A stretch of 64,000 bases of DNA from JBATTK01 sp049670505 (GCA_049670505.1 JBATTK010000110.1:1-64000); one strand, 5' to 3'; positions 42,113 through 52,485 are shown, counted from the stretch's first letter. Program-made: numbers and translations. Notes: generated by a model from the sequence alone, not told the origin.

Positions 42113-43189
42113 TTGTCAAAATTCAAAGATTTAAATATTGTAAAATCCTACCTGATAGGTTGGCTGATCGGGAGTATCCTATGGCGGCTACTTCGGTATA
42201 CAGATTTGAGCGCGGTGCCCTTGTCCCAACAATTTACATTTGGAAACATTCTGGTATTTGTACTGCTGTGGTTGATTATGGGAGTTCTCTTTGGGCTAAT
42301 GCATATTGCAATTGCCAAATTCGTAGTAGGCAGAATTAAGTATTTTCAGTTATTGTGGCTGATATTGCTCCTACAATTGATCATTTTCATAGGTGTTATC
42401 GTTGCACTGATCTATTTTCTGCGTTATGTACTGAATATAGAGCTTCCGGAGTCTACCATAGGGCTATTGAACGATCCATCCTTGCCTGTTTCTTGCATCT
42501 ATATCTTGATCATCAATTTCTGTATCGGTTTTGTGTTGTACATCAGTTCTATCGTAGGTAGGGGAAATCTTAAAAAAATCCTATCGGGAAAGTTTTATAC
42601 CCCCTTGGTTACTGAAAAGGTCTTTATGTTTATAGACCTTAAGGGTTCTACCCAATTAGCGGAAAAATTGGGGCATATTACCTACAGCAAACTTATTCAA
42701 GATTGTTTTCGCGATTTAGTGGTGGTACACGACTATCACGCGGAGATTTATCAGTATGTGGGAGACGAAGCCGTGCTTACGTGGGATTTAGATAAAGCAA
42801 TGCATGCAAACAATGGCATCAAAGCCTTTTTTGCCTTTCAAAAACGATTGAACGATCGATCCGCACATTATCTGTCCCTCTATGGCGCGGTTCCGGATTT
42901 TAAGGCCGGAATGCATGGCGGTATCATAACCATGACGGAGGTTGGGGAGTTAAAACGGGATATTGCCTATCACGGAGATACTATTAATACCGCTGCCAGA
43001 CTTCAAGGGGAATGTAATCGGTTAAATGTGAAACTATTAATTTCTGAAAAACTGTTAAAGGATTTGGATTTAAATTCCGAGTTTAGATCAACACTTATGG
43101 GAGAAATGCAATTAAGGGGTAAAAATGCCCCTATTCAGGTGTATTCTTTGGAGGAGTTTACTACATCAAAAGGGGTTCAAAAAGAATAG
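42113..43189 (+). CDS. Membrane class III adenylate/guanylate cyclase
   Basis: 358 residues, TTG start at 42113 (no ATG exists near the N-terminus). Four hydrophobic helices (about 12-30, 40-66, 78-105, 128-148), then a class III cyclase domain: MFIDLKGSTQLAEKLG (first metal Asp), YQYVGDEAVLTWDL (second), AGMHGGIITMTEVG, HGDTINTAARLQ. The product nucleotide cannot be assigned. Convergent with the channel gene. If it makes cAMP it might feed the Crp-like effector domain of the 62909-63982 regulator; this is speculation. Confidence 0.87.
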   Translation: MSKFKDLNIVKSYLIGWLIGSILWRLLRYTDLSAVPLSQQFTFGNILVFVLLWLIMGVLFGLMHIAIAKFVVGRIKYFQLLWLILLLQLIIFIGVIVALIYFLRYVLNIELPESTIGLLNDPSLPVSCIYILIINFCIGFVLYISSIVGRGNLKKILSGKFYTPLVTEKVFMFIDLKGSTQLAEKLGHITYSKLIQDCFRDLVVVHDYHAEIYQYVGDEAVLTWDLDKAMHANNGIKAFFAFQKRLNDRSAHYLSLYGAVPDFKAGMHGGIITMTEVGELKRDIAYHGDTINTAARLQGECNRLNVKLLISEKLLKDLDLNSEFRSTLMGEMQLRGKNAPIQVYSLEEFTTSKGVQKE

Positions 43190-43286
43190 CTGCTTGGTGA
43201 ACGGGAACAATTGAAACAGCTTGTTTTGTTTGTATAGAATTTCATTTAGCCCGTATGAATTGGAATCTACTTTGGAATATAGGGAG

Positions 43287-43961
43287 TTATGATTCGTTTT
43301 TATCCATACTGTGCTTAATATATTTTCCTACCACTACCGCGGTGATTATGACTATGTAGAATTGTCCTATTAAACCAGTTAAAATTGCCGCTTTTTGGGC
43401 TACAGGGGTAGCAGGAATAATTTCACCATAACCAATGGTCAATAGCGTAATAAAGGCATAGTACATAATACCATCCGCTCGGATATCAAAATTCTCTTTT
43501 TCCAACAAAGCCCCCTGAAAAGAACCGGGTTCCACTAGTTCTATGGACAGAAATAGGAAGAATGCCAAAAAACCCAAAGAAATATAACCGCTCATTAGAC
43601 CCATGATTACGTTCTTATCCACAAATTTGGCGCCCCACACTTGTTGGATGATATTCCAAGTGACTATGATATGGAATATGAAATAAACCGACATCCGGAT
43701 CAAGATGTCGTCACCACCTTGTCTTGTGAATAAATTATTCCCAAAAATAAAGGCTGACACTATAAATAGTCCAACAAAGAACCACACTAACTTCTTCTTT
43801 TTGGAAATCAACAATATTCCAGAAGAAATGTTCAGTAAAAAAAGGATAGGCAATAAAATGTTTTCATGAAAATCATAGGGTACGAACAAAGACCCAAAGA
43901 GAATAAAAACCTGGGTGATCAGGAAGAACTCAAATCGTCGTTCATACAAATATCTTACCAT
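43287..43961 (-). CDS. Potassium channel (two-pore-helix type)
   Basis: 224 residues with about six hydrophobic helices. The pore loop TLLTIGYGEIIP carries the selectivity signature TIGYG, followed by the lining helix (AAILTGLIGQFYIVIITAVVVG). Its ATG directly follows the TAG of the RND gene, so it is translated as the last cistron of the efflux operon, an uncommon combination. Confidence 0.88.
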   Translation of the reverse strand: MVRYLYERRFEFFLITQVFILFGSLFVPYDFHENILLPILFLLNISSGILLISKKKKLVWFFVGLFIVSAFIFGNNLFTRQGGDDILIRMSVYFIFHIIVTWNIIQQVWGAKFVDKNVIMGLMSGYISLGFLAFFLFLSIELVEPGSFQGALLEKENFDIRADGIMYYAFITLLTIGYGEIIPATPVAQKAAILTGLIGQFYIVIITAVVVGKYIKHSMDKNES

Positions 43962-46900
43962 CTACTCCTTCAATAATTTGGTATTAAAATCATATCCCTT
44001 ATAATCTACCTTGTACAATACACTAAAAAATGAGGGAATGAACACCAAAGTGATTACTGTACCAAAAAGAAGTCCTATCATAATACTGACCGCCATTCCT
44101 TCCCACATTTCACCGCCACTTAAATATAGGGGTATTAGCCCCAAAACAGTGGTAAAGGTTGCCAATAGAATAGGTCTGAACCGTTGCAAACAAGCAGCGA
44201 TTACGGCATCTTGTACACTATCCCGAGCTTTTATTTCTATTTCTATACGATCGATCAATACAATGGCATTGTTAATGACGATACCCGCTAGGGAAATTAC
44301 CCCTAAAAAGGGCATAAACCCAAAAGGTTCCTGAAAAATGAGCAGTCCGATAACGACTCCTATGATGGCTAGGGGAATAGTTAAGGTGACCATGACCATT
44401 TTTCTAAAGGAATTGAACTGAATGATCAACAGCAATACAATAATAAATCCAGAAAGCGGTAGATACGATATCACCGCGCCCATATTTTCACTGGTACTTT
44501 TTGCATCCCCACCTAATTGAAACCCATAACCGGAAGGCCAGTTCTCCATTTGTTCTTGCAGCCACGGTGTCATGATCTCCATGATCGCTGCAGAATTGCC
44601 CGTATCCGTTATTTCACTGGATACGTTAATGGTCCTATCTAGATCCAAGCGCTTTATCTTGGTGTATTGCCATTGAGGAACAATGGTGGCTACCTGTAAT
44701 AAAGGCACGCTCTTGCCCGAGTTTTGAGAATATATGTTTAAGGTCTCCAAGGATTCCAAAGACTGTTGCTGACTGGCATCTCCCCGCATAAGTATAGGTA
44801 TGGATTTGTCATCCTCGCGGTACGAGCCCGTATTGAATCCATCTAAGACCGTTTGCAAGGAGGTGGCAATATCCTGGTTGGTTACCCCGGCTATTTGTGC
44901 CTTATTCTGATCAATGTCTATTACAAATTTTTTGCTTTTCGGGCCCCAGTCATCTTTTATGTTTTTTGTTCCGGAGAGGGTCGTTAACTTTTGTTTAATG
45001 GTCTCGGAAATAATTGCCAGTTGTCCCGGTTCATCCCCCTGCACTTTAATTTCAATAGGAGTACCTCCCCCTCCTGCGCCCAAAGGCCCTACCTTAATAT
45101 CGGCATCCGGAAAATGGGTAAGTGAAAAGGCATCCAATCTGTTGATGATATCCTGATTCAAAATGGCATCCGAAGTATTTACCAGTATATGGGCATAACT
45201 GGAATTGCGCTCATCCGGATTGTATCCCAAATCGTAGGATTCTGGCCCCTCACCAATGTAGGAAGACCAATCTGAAACGCCTCCCTTTCTTTCTTCGTTT
45301 ACCTGAAGGGAGTCTTTTATATAGATTTCCAGTTCATTCACCAATTCTCTTGTGCGTTCTATTTTTGTTCCCTGTGGAAGGTTGATATCAATGGTTACCA
45401 TGTTTCTATCACTATCCGGAAAGAATAAAAATTCAATTTTTGTAAAACCCCATAATGAAATAATAAAAGCGACAAAAATTCCAATGAGGACCAATGTTTT
45501 TCGGGATAAAGCAAAAAGAATCAGATCCTTATAATATACCTTGATCTTGTTGATTAACCCATCTATAAAACTCTCTTTCTGATCTGTTTTAATTTTCAAG
45601 AACAAAAAGCAGAATAAGGTAATAACAGTTAAAGAAATAAGCCAGGAGGAAATCAATGCAATCGTAATTACAACAAATATAGGTCCTGTGATATCCCCCA
45701 TAATGGATTCCGCCAAATAGAAGGATAGAAAAGCCGCAGAAGTAGTTAGGGTAGAGATCAATAAGGGAGTAAATAATTCGGAACAAGAATCTATGGCCGC
45801 TTTTTTCACCGGTACCCCTTGTTCCATTTTTACCATGATGGATTCGGAGACTACAATGGCATTATCCACCATCATTCCCAAAGCCATGATCAAAGCCGCA
45901 AGGGTAACCTGATTAAGACCAACTCCTATCAATCCCATTACCATTAGTGTAGTAATGGTTACAATGGGTACCAAACTGGCAATGATAAATCCTGTTCTAA
46001 GGCCTAAAAATACTAACATGACCAACAATACAATGGCAATGGATTGCATGAGGTTACTGATGAAATTTACAATACTTTCATCCACATAGGTATCCAAGGA
46101 AGAAAGCCGGGAAACTTCCAATCCCACGGGGAGTTTCCGCTTCCATGCAGCTATAACCACATTGACTTCTTCCCCCATTTGCACAATATTGGCCCCTTCC
46201 TTTAAGGAAATATGTAGGGAAAGTGCATTATTTCCGTTTACCTGCACAATTTGCTGGGGTGGATCTATATACCCCTTTTTAATGTTGGTTACATCCTCTA
46301 GATATACTACCTGACTCCCATCACCTACAGGAACTAGGGTTTTTTCAATGTCGTCCAAGTCATTAAAATTTCCGGTAGGCTCCAAGACAATACGCTCATC
46401 TTCTAAATTTATTTGTCCTCCGGAACTTAGAATATTAGTAGAAGAAATACTGCTTTGGAGTTTACTTGCCGTAAGACCGTATTCTTTTAATCTCGCATTA
46501 TCAAATTCAACAAAAACCCGCTCTTCTTGAATTCCGCCTACTTCTACTTTTGCCGCATTGTCCAGCTTTATAAGATCGTCCTTTAAATCATCTGCATATG
46601 CTTTCATTTGGGCATACGAATACCCATCACTTACAAGCCCTACCACAATACCATATACCTCTCCTATACCATCATCCTTTAAGTCCGGGACTACATTTTC
46701 CGGCAGTCCTTGAAGGTCATTCAATTTTCTCCGTAAACGATCCCATACTGCCTGTAAATCTTTGGGCTCTACAACATCCTTTAGAGTAACGCTAATCACG
46801 GAAAGTCCTGTCCGTGAGGTACTGGTTACCTCCTTTAATTCCGGAAGTTCCTGGACCACTTTTTCGATTTTATCAGTGACCAATTGTTCCACACGTTCCG

Positions 46901-47066
46901 GGCCGGCTCCAGGAAATTGGGATACTATAGAAGCTACACGAATGGTATAGGGGGGCATACTATCTCTTGACAAGGACTGATAAAGCGATACCCCTAATAG
47001 AATTACAACGGTCAACAAGGTGTACGTAATCCTGTTCTTTTCTATGGAAAATTTTGTTAAATTCAT
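43962..47066 (-). CDS. RND-family efflux transporter (AcrB/HAE type)
   Basis: 1034 residues, full length. Two six-helix bundles, each after a large periplasmic loop. Conserved features: MPPYTIRVASIVSQFPGAGP near residue 37, the central segment LIMALGMMVDNAIVVSESI with the proton-relay Asp in the first bundle, and its counterpart GIVINNAIVLIDRI in the second. Second gene from the end of an operon with adaptor and TolC-like protein. Exports hydrophobic compounds; substrate unknown. Confidence 0.94.
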   Translation of the reverse strand: MNLTKFSIEKNRITYTLLTVVILLGVSLYQSLSRDSMPPYTIRVASIVSQFPGAGPERVEQLVTDKIEKVVQELPELKEVTSTSRTGLSVISVTLKDVVEPKDLQAVWDRLRRKLNDLQGLPENVVPDLKDDGIGEVYGIVVGLVSDGYSYAQMKAYADDLKDDLIKLDNAAKVEVGGIQEERVFVEFDNARLKEYGLTASKLQSSISSTNILSSGGQINLEDERIVLEPTGNFNDLDDIEKTLVPVGDGSQVVYLEDVTNIKKGYIDPPQQIVQVNGNNALSLHISLKEGANIVQMGEEVNVVIAAWKRKLPVGLEVSRLSSLDTYVDESIVNFISNLMQSIAIVLLVMLVFLGLRTGFIIASLVPIVTITTLMVMGLIGVGLNQVTLAALIMALGMMVDNAIVVSESIMVKMEQGVPVKKAAIDSCSELFTPLLISTLTTSAAFLSFYLAESIMGDITGPIFVVITIALISSWLISLTVITLFCFLFLKIKTDQKESFIDGLINKIKVYYKDLILFALSRKTLVLIGIFVAFIISLWGFTKIEFLFFPDSDRNMVTIDINLPQGTKIERTRELVNELEIYIKDSLQVNEERKGGVSDWSSYIGEGPESYDLGYNPDERNSSYAHILVNTSDAILNQDIINRLDAFSLTHFPDADIKVGPLGAGGGGTPIEIKVQGDEPGQLAIISETIKQKLTTLSGTKNIKDDWGPKSKKFVIDIDQNKAQIAGVTNQDIATSLQTVLDGFNTGSYREDDKSIPILMRGDASQQQSLESLETLNIYSQNSGKSVPLLQVATIVPQWQYTKIKRLDLDRTINVSSEITDTGNSAAIMEIMTPWLQEQMENWPSGYGFQLGGDAKSTSENMGAVISYLPLSGFIIVLLLIIQFNSFRKMVMVTLTIPLAIIGVVIGLLIFQEPFGFMPFLGVISLAGIVINNAIVLIDRIEIEIKARDSVQDAVIAACLQRFRPILLATFTTVLGLIPLYLSGGEMWEGMAVSIMIGLLFGTVITLVFIPSFFSVLYKVDYKGYDFNTKLLKE

Positions 47067-47117
47067 GTAGTGGTCGGTTTAATTAAAAATCGCAAGAACG
47101 GAAGTCTTTTGACTCAT

Positions 47118-48206
47118 TTACTGCAATCGAACTCGTTGTCCGTTTAATAATGTCTGTAAGCCTGCAGTAGCAATTTTTTGTCCTGCCGTAAGTCCATCCT
47201 TTATTTCAAACCCTTCCGAAGTTAATCCTCCTACGGTGACGGACTGCCTTTTTGCTACCCCCATTTTTCCATCGTCGGATTCTAGGACATAGACAAAGTT
47301 TCCTTCGCTATCTTCTCCCACGGACTTTGCCGGAACTATAAGTACATTTCGAGTATCATCGCCATTGCCAAAATCAAAAGTGACATTGGCGGCCATCCCG
47401 GATTTAATATCCTCGGTAGGGTCTATGATTATAACCCGTATGGGGTAGGTAGCCGTATTGCTATCTACCGAAGGGGAAACTTCGGAGACCCTTCCCTTAC
47501 AGGTTTTGTCCAACAAAGAGGAAAAGGACACCGAAACCAACATGTCTTGTTTTACATTGTTTATAACACTTTCCGGAATCCCCAAAGAAATTTCCATATC
47601 CACTCCCGCATTCAGTACAGCTATATTTTCTCCCGGGCCTACATTTTCGTCAATTTCGGCGTTCACGGATGCGATAACCCCGTTTTCAGGAGCATATAAA
47701 TATCCGTAGCGGATCTGCTCCTGTTGAATAGCAACACTCCGTACCGCCGACTCATAACTTTGCTGCGCTGTTCTAAAGGCATTTTTAGCGGCCTCGAAAT
47801 CGCTTAGGGAAGTGCTTCCTTTTTCGTATAGGGATCGGATACGATTTAAATTTAGCTTGGCCGTATTCATTTCCGATTCCGCACTATTTTTTGAGGACAC
47901 GGAGTTTTCATAATTCAACCGGGCCTGTACATTGTCCAACTTGGCCAAGAGCTGTCCTTTCTTTACCTTTTGGCCCAATTTAACATCAAATTCAACAAGG
48001 ATGCCATCGCTCCTAAAACTTAAGTTGATGATCTTGTCCGTTTGCGCCGTTCCACTGAACGTTCGTACCTTTTCATTCCCCGAAAACCCTACCTCCTGAT
48101 AGCTAACGGGGCGAATAATTTTTTCTTCTTTCTTTTCTTTTCCCCCACAGGCAAAAAAGAATCCCATCAATAGAAAAAGTGTATTAATTTTAATGCGCTG
48201 TTTCAT
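47118..48206 (-). CDS. RND periplasmic adaptor (membrane fusion lipoprotein)
   Basis: 362 residues. Lipobox FFACG near residue 20. The lipoyl halves VEFDVKLGQKVKKGQLLAKLDN and YLYAPENGVIASVNAEIDENVG-like surround a helical hairpin (SEMNTAKLNLNRIRSLYEKGS), with beta-barrel and membrane-proximal domains (KSGMAANVTFDFGNG, GLTAGQKIATAGLQTL) after it. Bridges the RND pump and the TolC-like partner. Confidence 0.93.
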   Translation of the reverse strand: MKQRIKINTLFLLMGFFFACGGKEKKEEKIIRPVSYQEVGFSGNEKVRTFSGTAQTDKIINLSFRSDGILVEFDVKLGQKVKKGQLLAKLDNVQARLNYENSVSSKNSAESEMNTAKLNLNRIRSLYEKGSTSLSDFEAAKNAFRTAQQSYESAVRSVAIQQEQIRYGYLYAPENGVIASVNAEIDENVGPGENIAVLNAGVDMEISLGIPESVINNVKQDMLVSVSFSSLLDKTCKGRVSEVSPSVDSNTATYPIRVIIIDPTEDIKSGMAANVTFDFGNGDDTRNVLIVPAKSVGEDSEGNFVYVLESDDGKMGVAKRQSVTVGGLTSEGFEIKDGLTAGQKIATAGLQTLLNGQRVRLQ

Positions 48207-48227
48207 CGGTTTCTATATTTTCTACTA

Positions 48228-50570
48228 TTAATTCCTAGTGTTTAAAAATTCAAAAAAACGTTGTTTGAATTCGTTGTTGCCCTGTTCCGAATTCAACAAA
48301 AAATAATATCCTAAAAAACGCTCCAATTGTATTGAATTGATCAAATAGTTATACGTAGCATTAGCTCTTGCTAATTGGGCATTTAAAAAGTTATTTTGTG
48401 CATCCAATAGCTGCACAATGTTTACGGCACCATTAGAATAGGAAGCTTGGTTAAGTTCCAAGGCTTCCTTGGCGGTTTCCTCGGAAATTTTCGAAAGTTG
48501 TATATTGGAAAGCTGGTTCACCAGATTCAATACCCCATTACGGACATTGACTGCAATGGCCAGTTCTGTGTTTTCCTTGTTGATTTCCAGTTGTTCTTTT
48601 TGGATGATAGCCGTTTGCCTATTGATATTGGTCTGATTCTGATTAATAATAGGAATGGAAAGATTGAGCCCTACATTGTAAGAGTTGTCCACCAGGGCAA
48701 AACCTTGAGGGGCGGTACTTCCTGCCCCGGACCTATTAAAGTTCTGATTGTATTGCCCTTGTAAGGCCAAGGTCGGCAAAAACCTGCCATAGCTGTTTAG
48801 TTTAATGTTCCTTTCCGTAGCATCCAAATTATAACCCAAAGATTTCAACTCCGGCGCATTCGTATAGGCTTCCTCGATCAAAAAATCGATAAAGGGTTCC
48901 CGTAAGGAAGGGTCGTCCAAGAGATTAACGATCTCGGCATAATTATACTGTTCAAAAATACCTTCGTTCAAAGCTACGTCCTCAACGTCTATCTCCAGAT
49001 TTGTAGGATTGTTCAATACCTGATTTAACGCTATAAACCCTTGCTCCAGTTGATTGATCGCTTCTATCATAGACTGCGTATTCTGGGCCATTTCACTTCT
49101 AAACCGCAACAAATCCGATTTGCCCGCCTGGCCGGCCTCAAAATTTTGCTCCGCTATTTTTAGGTTTGCTTTGGTAAGTTTCAGATTTTGTACTTGAATC
49201 TGTGTATTTCGTTTAAGAATCAAGGTATTGAAATATGCATTGGAAGCGTCAAAAATAAGATCCAGTTCCGCCGCATTAAAAATTTCTTCCTGCGCCTTTT
49301 GCAGATTTCTTTGAACCGCAATATTGGCGTTGGCCGTTTCAGAGAAAAGTGTCTGCTGTAAAGTAATATTCCCATCTGTAGCAAATTCCGGACTTTGTCC
49401 GTTACTTATCTCGGCCAAATTAGGGTCTACATACGTACCCGTTCCGGAAGCGGTAACAGATGGTAAGTAACTACTTTTTGCTATTTTTACATCCTGAGTG
49501 CTTAGTTCCACATCTTTTTGGTTGAACTGCAATGATAGATTACGCTTTAACGCTTCATCAATAACGATAAGTAAATTGTATTGCTTTTCAGAGATGGCGT
49601 TCTTGAATTCCCCGACAAAATCCGTTTGGCCAATTAAACTATATTTTATGGGAACCCCTGTGGCTTGTGCTGTATTGTAATTCATGGTCAGTCTGGGCGC
49701 ATAATCAATGTATATGGGGAGATTAGCCAGTTCGGTACCCGTTACATAAGCCTCTATACCCAAGGCGATACGGCGGAAAAACTGATCGATATCTTCACTG
49801 GATTGATTCGTTGCCATAATCCCCTGTTCCACATCGTCCGTACCGTTGCTTGTAAAGGAGGGTAGTTTTTTCTGGATGAATAATTTTGCCAATTGCTTGT
49901 TTTCCGCCGGGGTAAGAAAAAAGCCTCCAGCGATATAGACGGCATCTATTCCATCTAGGTTGGTGGTAATGTCGGTAACATTTTTAAAGGGAATTAAGGT
50001 ATAGGCAGCCCCTATTTCCTCCAATTCCTTATCCAAGGTTTCTTTTAAAGGGACTATGTTGGGCAGATAATCTTCTACTACGATACCTACGTTTTTAAAA
50101 TCGTATAGCGCTTTAAACGTTTCAAGGTCTTCCTTATAGGACTGGGATGCAATGAGGTATGTAAAATTTTTAATCCCAGATGATTGTTTGTCCCTATCTA
50201 TTTTAATAAGGTCATTGTTCACGGCCCCGAATAAAATAGTAGGTTTCCTGTGTACTTCCTGTTGGGTAATCACAATATTGTTGATAGCGCCAAAAGCCAC
50301 TATCATATCAGTGTCATCATTTATAAGGGCATCGTAGTTTGCTTTTGCTTTACCCAGATCATATTGATTGACCAAGGCCTCCTTAAAAACTATTGTTGCG
50401 TCCTCTCCTACGACCGAAGTAATTTCTTGCTGTAGTCTAACAAATAAGCCCTCGGATTCCTCCGATGAACTATCTACCAAAAAACCGATGCTGATTTCTT
50501 TAGGGGCCTGACCAAAACCTGAAACAATTAAAAATAGAAGTAGTAGTGGCGTAAGTGGTGTTTTTTTCAT
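48228..50570 (-). CDS. TolC-like outer membrane factor fused to an ABC substrate-binding-like domain
   Basis: 780 residues, against ~450 for a typical TolC protein. A signal peptide is followed by a periplasmic-binding domain (about 22-320; EISIGFLVDSSSEESEG, MIVAFGAINNIVITQ, GVDAVYIAGG-like, LPSFTSNGTDDVEQG) resembling ABC_sub_bind (PF04392). From about 345 the outer membrane efflux repeats begin (LQFNQKDVELSTQDVKIAKS, NFEAGQAGKSDLLRFRSEM, NQASYSNGAVNIVQLLDAQN). A ligand-sensing domain fused to the exit duct is unusual; see findings. Confidence 0.88.
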   Translation of the reverse strand: MKKTPLTPLLLLFLIVSGFGQAPKEISIGFLVDSSSEESEGLFVRLQQEITSVVGEDATIVFKEALVNQYDLGKAKANYDALINDDTDMIVAFGAINNIVITQQEVHRKPTILFGAVNNDLIKIDRDKQSSGIKNFTYLIASQSYKEDLETFKALYDFKNVGIVVEDYLPNIVPLKETLDKELEEIGAAYTLIPFKNVTDITTNLDGIDAVYIAGGFFLTPAENKQLAKLFIQKKLPSFTSNGTDDVEQGIMATNQSSEDIDQFFRRIALGIEAYVTGTELANLPIYIDYAPRLTMNYNTAQATGVPIKYSLIGQTDFVGEFKNAISEKQYNLLIVIDEALKRNLSLQFNQKDVELSTQDVKIAKSSYLPSVTASGTGTYVDPNLAEISNGQSPEFATDGNITLQQTLFSETANANIAVQRNLQKAQEEIFNAAELDLIFDASNAYFNTLILKRNTQIQVQNLKLTKANLKIAEQNFEAGQAGKSDLLRFRSEMAQNTQSMIEAINQLEQGFIALNQVLNNPTNLEIDVEDVALNEGIFEQYNYAEIVNLLDDPSLREPFIDFLIEEAYTNAPELKSLGYNLDATERNIKLNSYGRFLPTLALQGQYNQNFNRSGAGSTAPQGFALVDNSYNVGLNLSIPIINQNQTNINRQTAIIQKEQLEINKENTELAIAVNVRNGVLNLVNQLSNIQLSKISEETAKEALELNQASYSNGAVNIVQLLDAQNNFLNAQLARANATYNYLINSIQLERFLGYYFLLNSEQGNNEFKQRFFEFLNTRN

Positions 50571-50581
50571 TTACATAAAAT

Positions 50582-50989
50582 TTACTTCCAACCTTTTCGG
50601 TCAAATACGCCCTTTAATAAATGGTCGTATGTTTTTAGATATATGGTATATTGTTCTTCGGATAAAATGGCTCTTACCTCTTTATGCTGTTTAAGGAGTA
50701 GTGCATCAAATTTAGCACGTACCTCCTCCGGGGCATACCCCTTGTCCGTATCGTCCAAGCGGGCCATTTTGTAGGAGTGGTATAAAATAATATGATAGTA
50801 TTCTTCCCGGATGTTGTCTGAAAGTCCCATATCGGTCACCCGGTTGTAGAACCAGATTTGCATACTGTCCCGTTCCTTGGCGGTAAATAACCAGACCTCT
50901 TTATCACCTTCCGTTGATTGGGTCTGACCTATGGCACTAGTAGACATACATAGACCTAATGCAATACCTGCAAATCTTAAAAGTTTCAT
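50582..50989 (-). CDS. Small secreted helical protein heading the efflux operon
   Basis: 135 residues with signal peptide (LLRFAGIALGLCMSTSAIGQ). The mature part is entirely helical and charged (TAKERDSMQIWFYNRV, EEVRAKFDALLLKQHKEVRAIL, EEQYTIYLKTYDHLL), reminiscent of Spy/CpxP-like periplasmic helix proteins although no LTxxQ motif is evident. First gene, 11 bases before the TolC fusion. Confidence 0.72.
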   Translation of the reverse strand: MKLLRFAGIALGLCMSTSAIGQTQSTEGDKEVWLFTAKERDSMQIWFYNRVTDMGLSDNIREEYYHIILYHSYKMARLDDTDKGYAPEEVRAKFDALLLKQHKEVRAILSEEQYTIYLKTYDHLLKGVFDRKGWK

Positions 50990-51171
50990 CCGGGGGGGTG
51001 GGTTGGTGTTCTTTTCAAATGTAATAAATTAAATTTGTCTTGAATTAATTCAAGAGTTCTTTTTTTAACAAATTGGCTTGGAATGTGCCTATACTTGGGC
51101 TTTTATAGTTTTTTCATCCATTATATCCTTGGCTTATGGGCTTTTTAGTTGGGGATGAGCAGTAGGTGTCA
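50990..51171. other. Promoter region of the efflux operon
   Basis: About 180 bases upstream of the operon; no regulon palindrome. Sequence TTAATTCAAGAGTTCTTTTT (51042-51061) is AT-rich; no operator identified. Confidence 0.4.
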
Positions 51172-51198
51172 AATAAAATAGGGCGGAAACGCCCTATC
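51172..51198 (-). terminator. Terminator of the antiporter gene
   Basis: ATAGGGCG (51179-51186), GAAA loop, CGCCCTAT (51191-51198). Read leftward it is followed by TTTATTTG, an intrinsic terminator for the antiporter gene. Confidence 0.85.
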
Positions 51199-51243
51199 TC
51201 CACATAATTTTTATACTTTGACCGTGGTGCGGTGCGATTGATG

Positions 51244-52485
51244 CTATTTTAATTTAAGCCGTCTGATCAATTTTTCAACCGTTAATCCCTGTACAATGAT
51301 TGAAAATATCACTACAATATAAGTAACCACCAAGAATAAATCGCGCCCCATGGATTCCGTCAATCCCAAAGCCAAAGCAATGGAAATAGCACCCCTAAGG
51401 CCGCCCCATGTCATAATGAGATTGGTATTCGGCACAAAATCCAATTTTTTCTTGAATAAATTAACCGGTAAAATAAGTGAAATGTATCTACAGATCAAGA
51501 CAATAGGTATAGCCAAAACGCCTGCTATAATATAGGATGATTCTAAATCCAATACAAGAATTTCCATTCCAATGAGCACAAATAGGATGGTGTTGAGAAA
51601 AATATCGATAAGCTCCCAAAACTTGTCCACGTAGTCTTCGGTCAATTTTGACATGGCCATTTCCCTTGTTTTGTTACCACCTACGATCAATCCCGCTACA
51701 ACCATCGCAAGTGGTGCCGAGACATGAAGATGTGTGGCCAATACGGTTCCTGTCATTACGGTAGCCAAAGTGATGATCACCTCAATATTGTAATCGTCTA
51801 TTTTTTTCATCATTCTATAGGTGAACCATCCTAAAAAAGCACCTAAAAGTAAGCCACCAAAAACCTCAACAACGAACAGTTCAAGAATATCAGTTATTGA
51901 AAAACCATTTTCAGAACCACTTGCCATACCAAAAATGGTTAAAAAGATAACGACCCCAACACCGTCGTTAAAGAGGGATTCGCCAACGATTTTGATTTCC
52001 AATTTTTTGGGAGCCCCCGCTTTTTTTAAAATGCCCAATACGGCTATGGGATCAGTAGGTGAGATAAGCGCACCAAAAAGAAGACAGTAAATAAAATCGA
52101 CATTGAGACCAATACCTTTAAATGCAAAGTAAACGGAAACACCTATCAAGAAGGTAGATGCCAAGACGCCAAAAGTGGCAAAAACCAGAACCGGCCAGCG
52201 TTGCTCTTTCAGTTTTTGAAGATCCGTATGCAAGGCACCTGCAAACAACAAGAAACTTAGCATAATGTCCAATAAGACAGTCTTAAAGTCAATCTGGGTA
52301 ATTATAAAGCGTTCAGCTTTCAGCAGGGTGTCATCTATATAACTAAGTGCAAATACAGCTACGGTAAAGAAAATCGTGATAACGGTAAGGCCAATCGTAC
52401 TGGGTAATTTGATGAATCTCACGTTGATGTAGCCAAACATGGCTGAAACGAATACTAATACACTGGTAATAATAAAATAATCCAT
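51244..52485 (-). CDS. Cation/proton antiporter, CPA1 (NhaP-like) family
   Basis: 413 residues with about 12 membrane helices. Ion-binding signatures: LISPTDPIAVLGILKKAG and GESLFNDGVGVVIFL (the FNDG motif of CPA1 with the functional Asp). Exchanges Na+ or K+ for H+ for pH and salt homeostasis in a marine bacterium. No cytosolic regulatory tail. No regulon palindrome in the leftward direction upstream. Confidence 0.92.
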   Translation of the reverse strand: MDYFIITSVLVFVSAMFGYINVRFIKLPSTIGLTVITIFFTVAVFALSYIDDTLLKAERFIITQIDFKTVLLDIMLSFLLFAGALHTDLQKLKEQRWPVLVFATFGVLASTFLIGVSVYFAFKGIGLNVDFIYCLLFGALISPTDPIAVLGILKKAGAPKKLEIKIVGESLFNDGVGVVIFLTIFGMASGSENGFSITDILELFVVEVFGGLLLGAFLGWFTYRMMKKIDDYNIEVIITLATVMTGTVLATHLHVSAPLAMVVAGLIVGGNKTREMAMSKLTEDYVDKFWELIDIFLNTILFVLIGMEILVLDLESSYIIAGVLAIPIVLICRYISLILPVNLFKKKLDFVPNTNLIMTWGGLRGAISIALALGLTESMGRDLFLVVTYIVVIFSIIVQGLTVEKLIRRLKLK

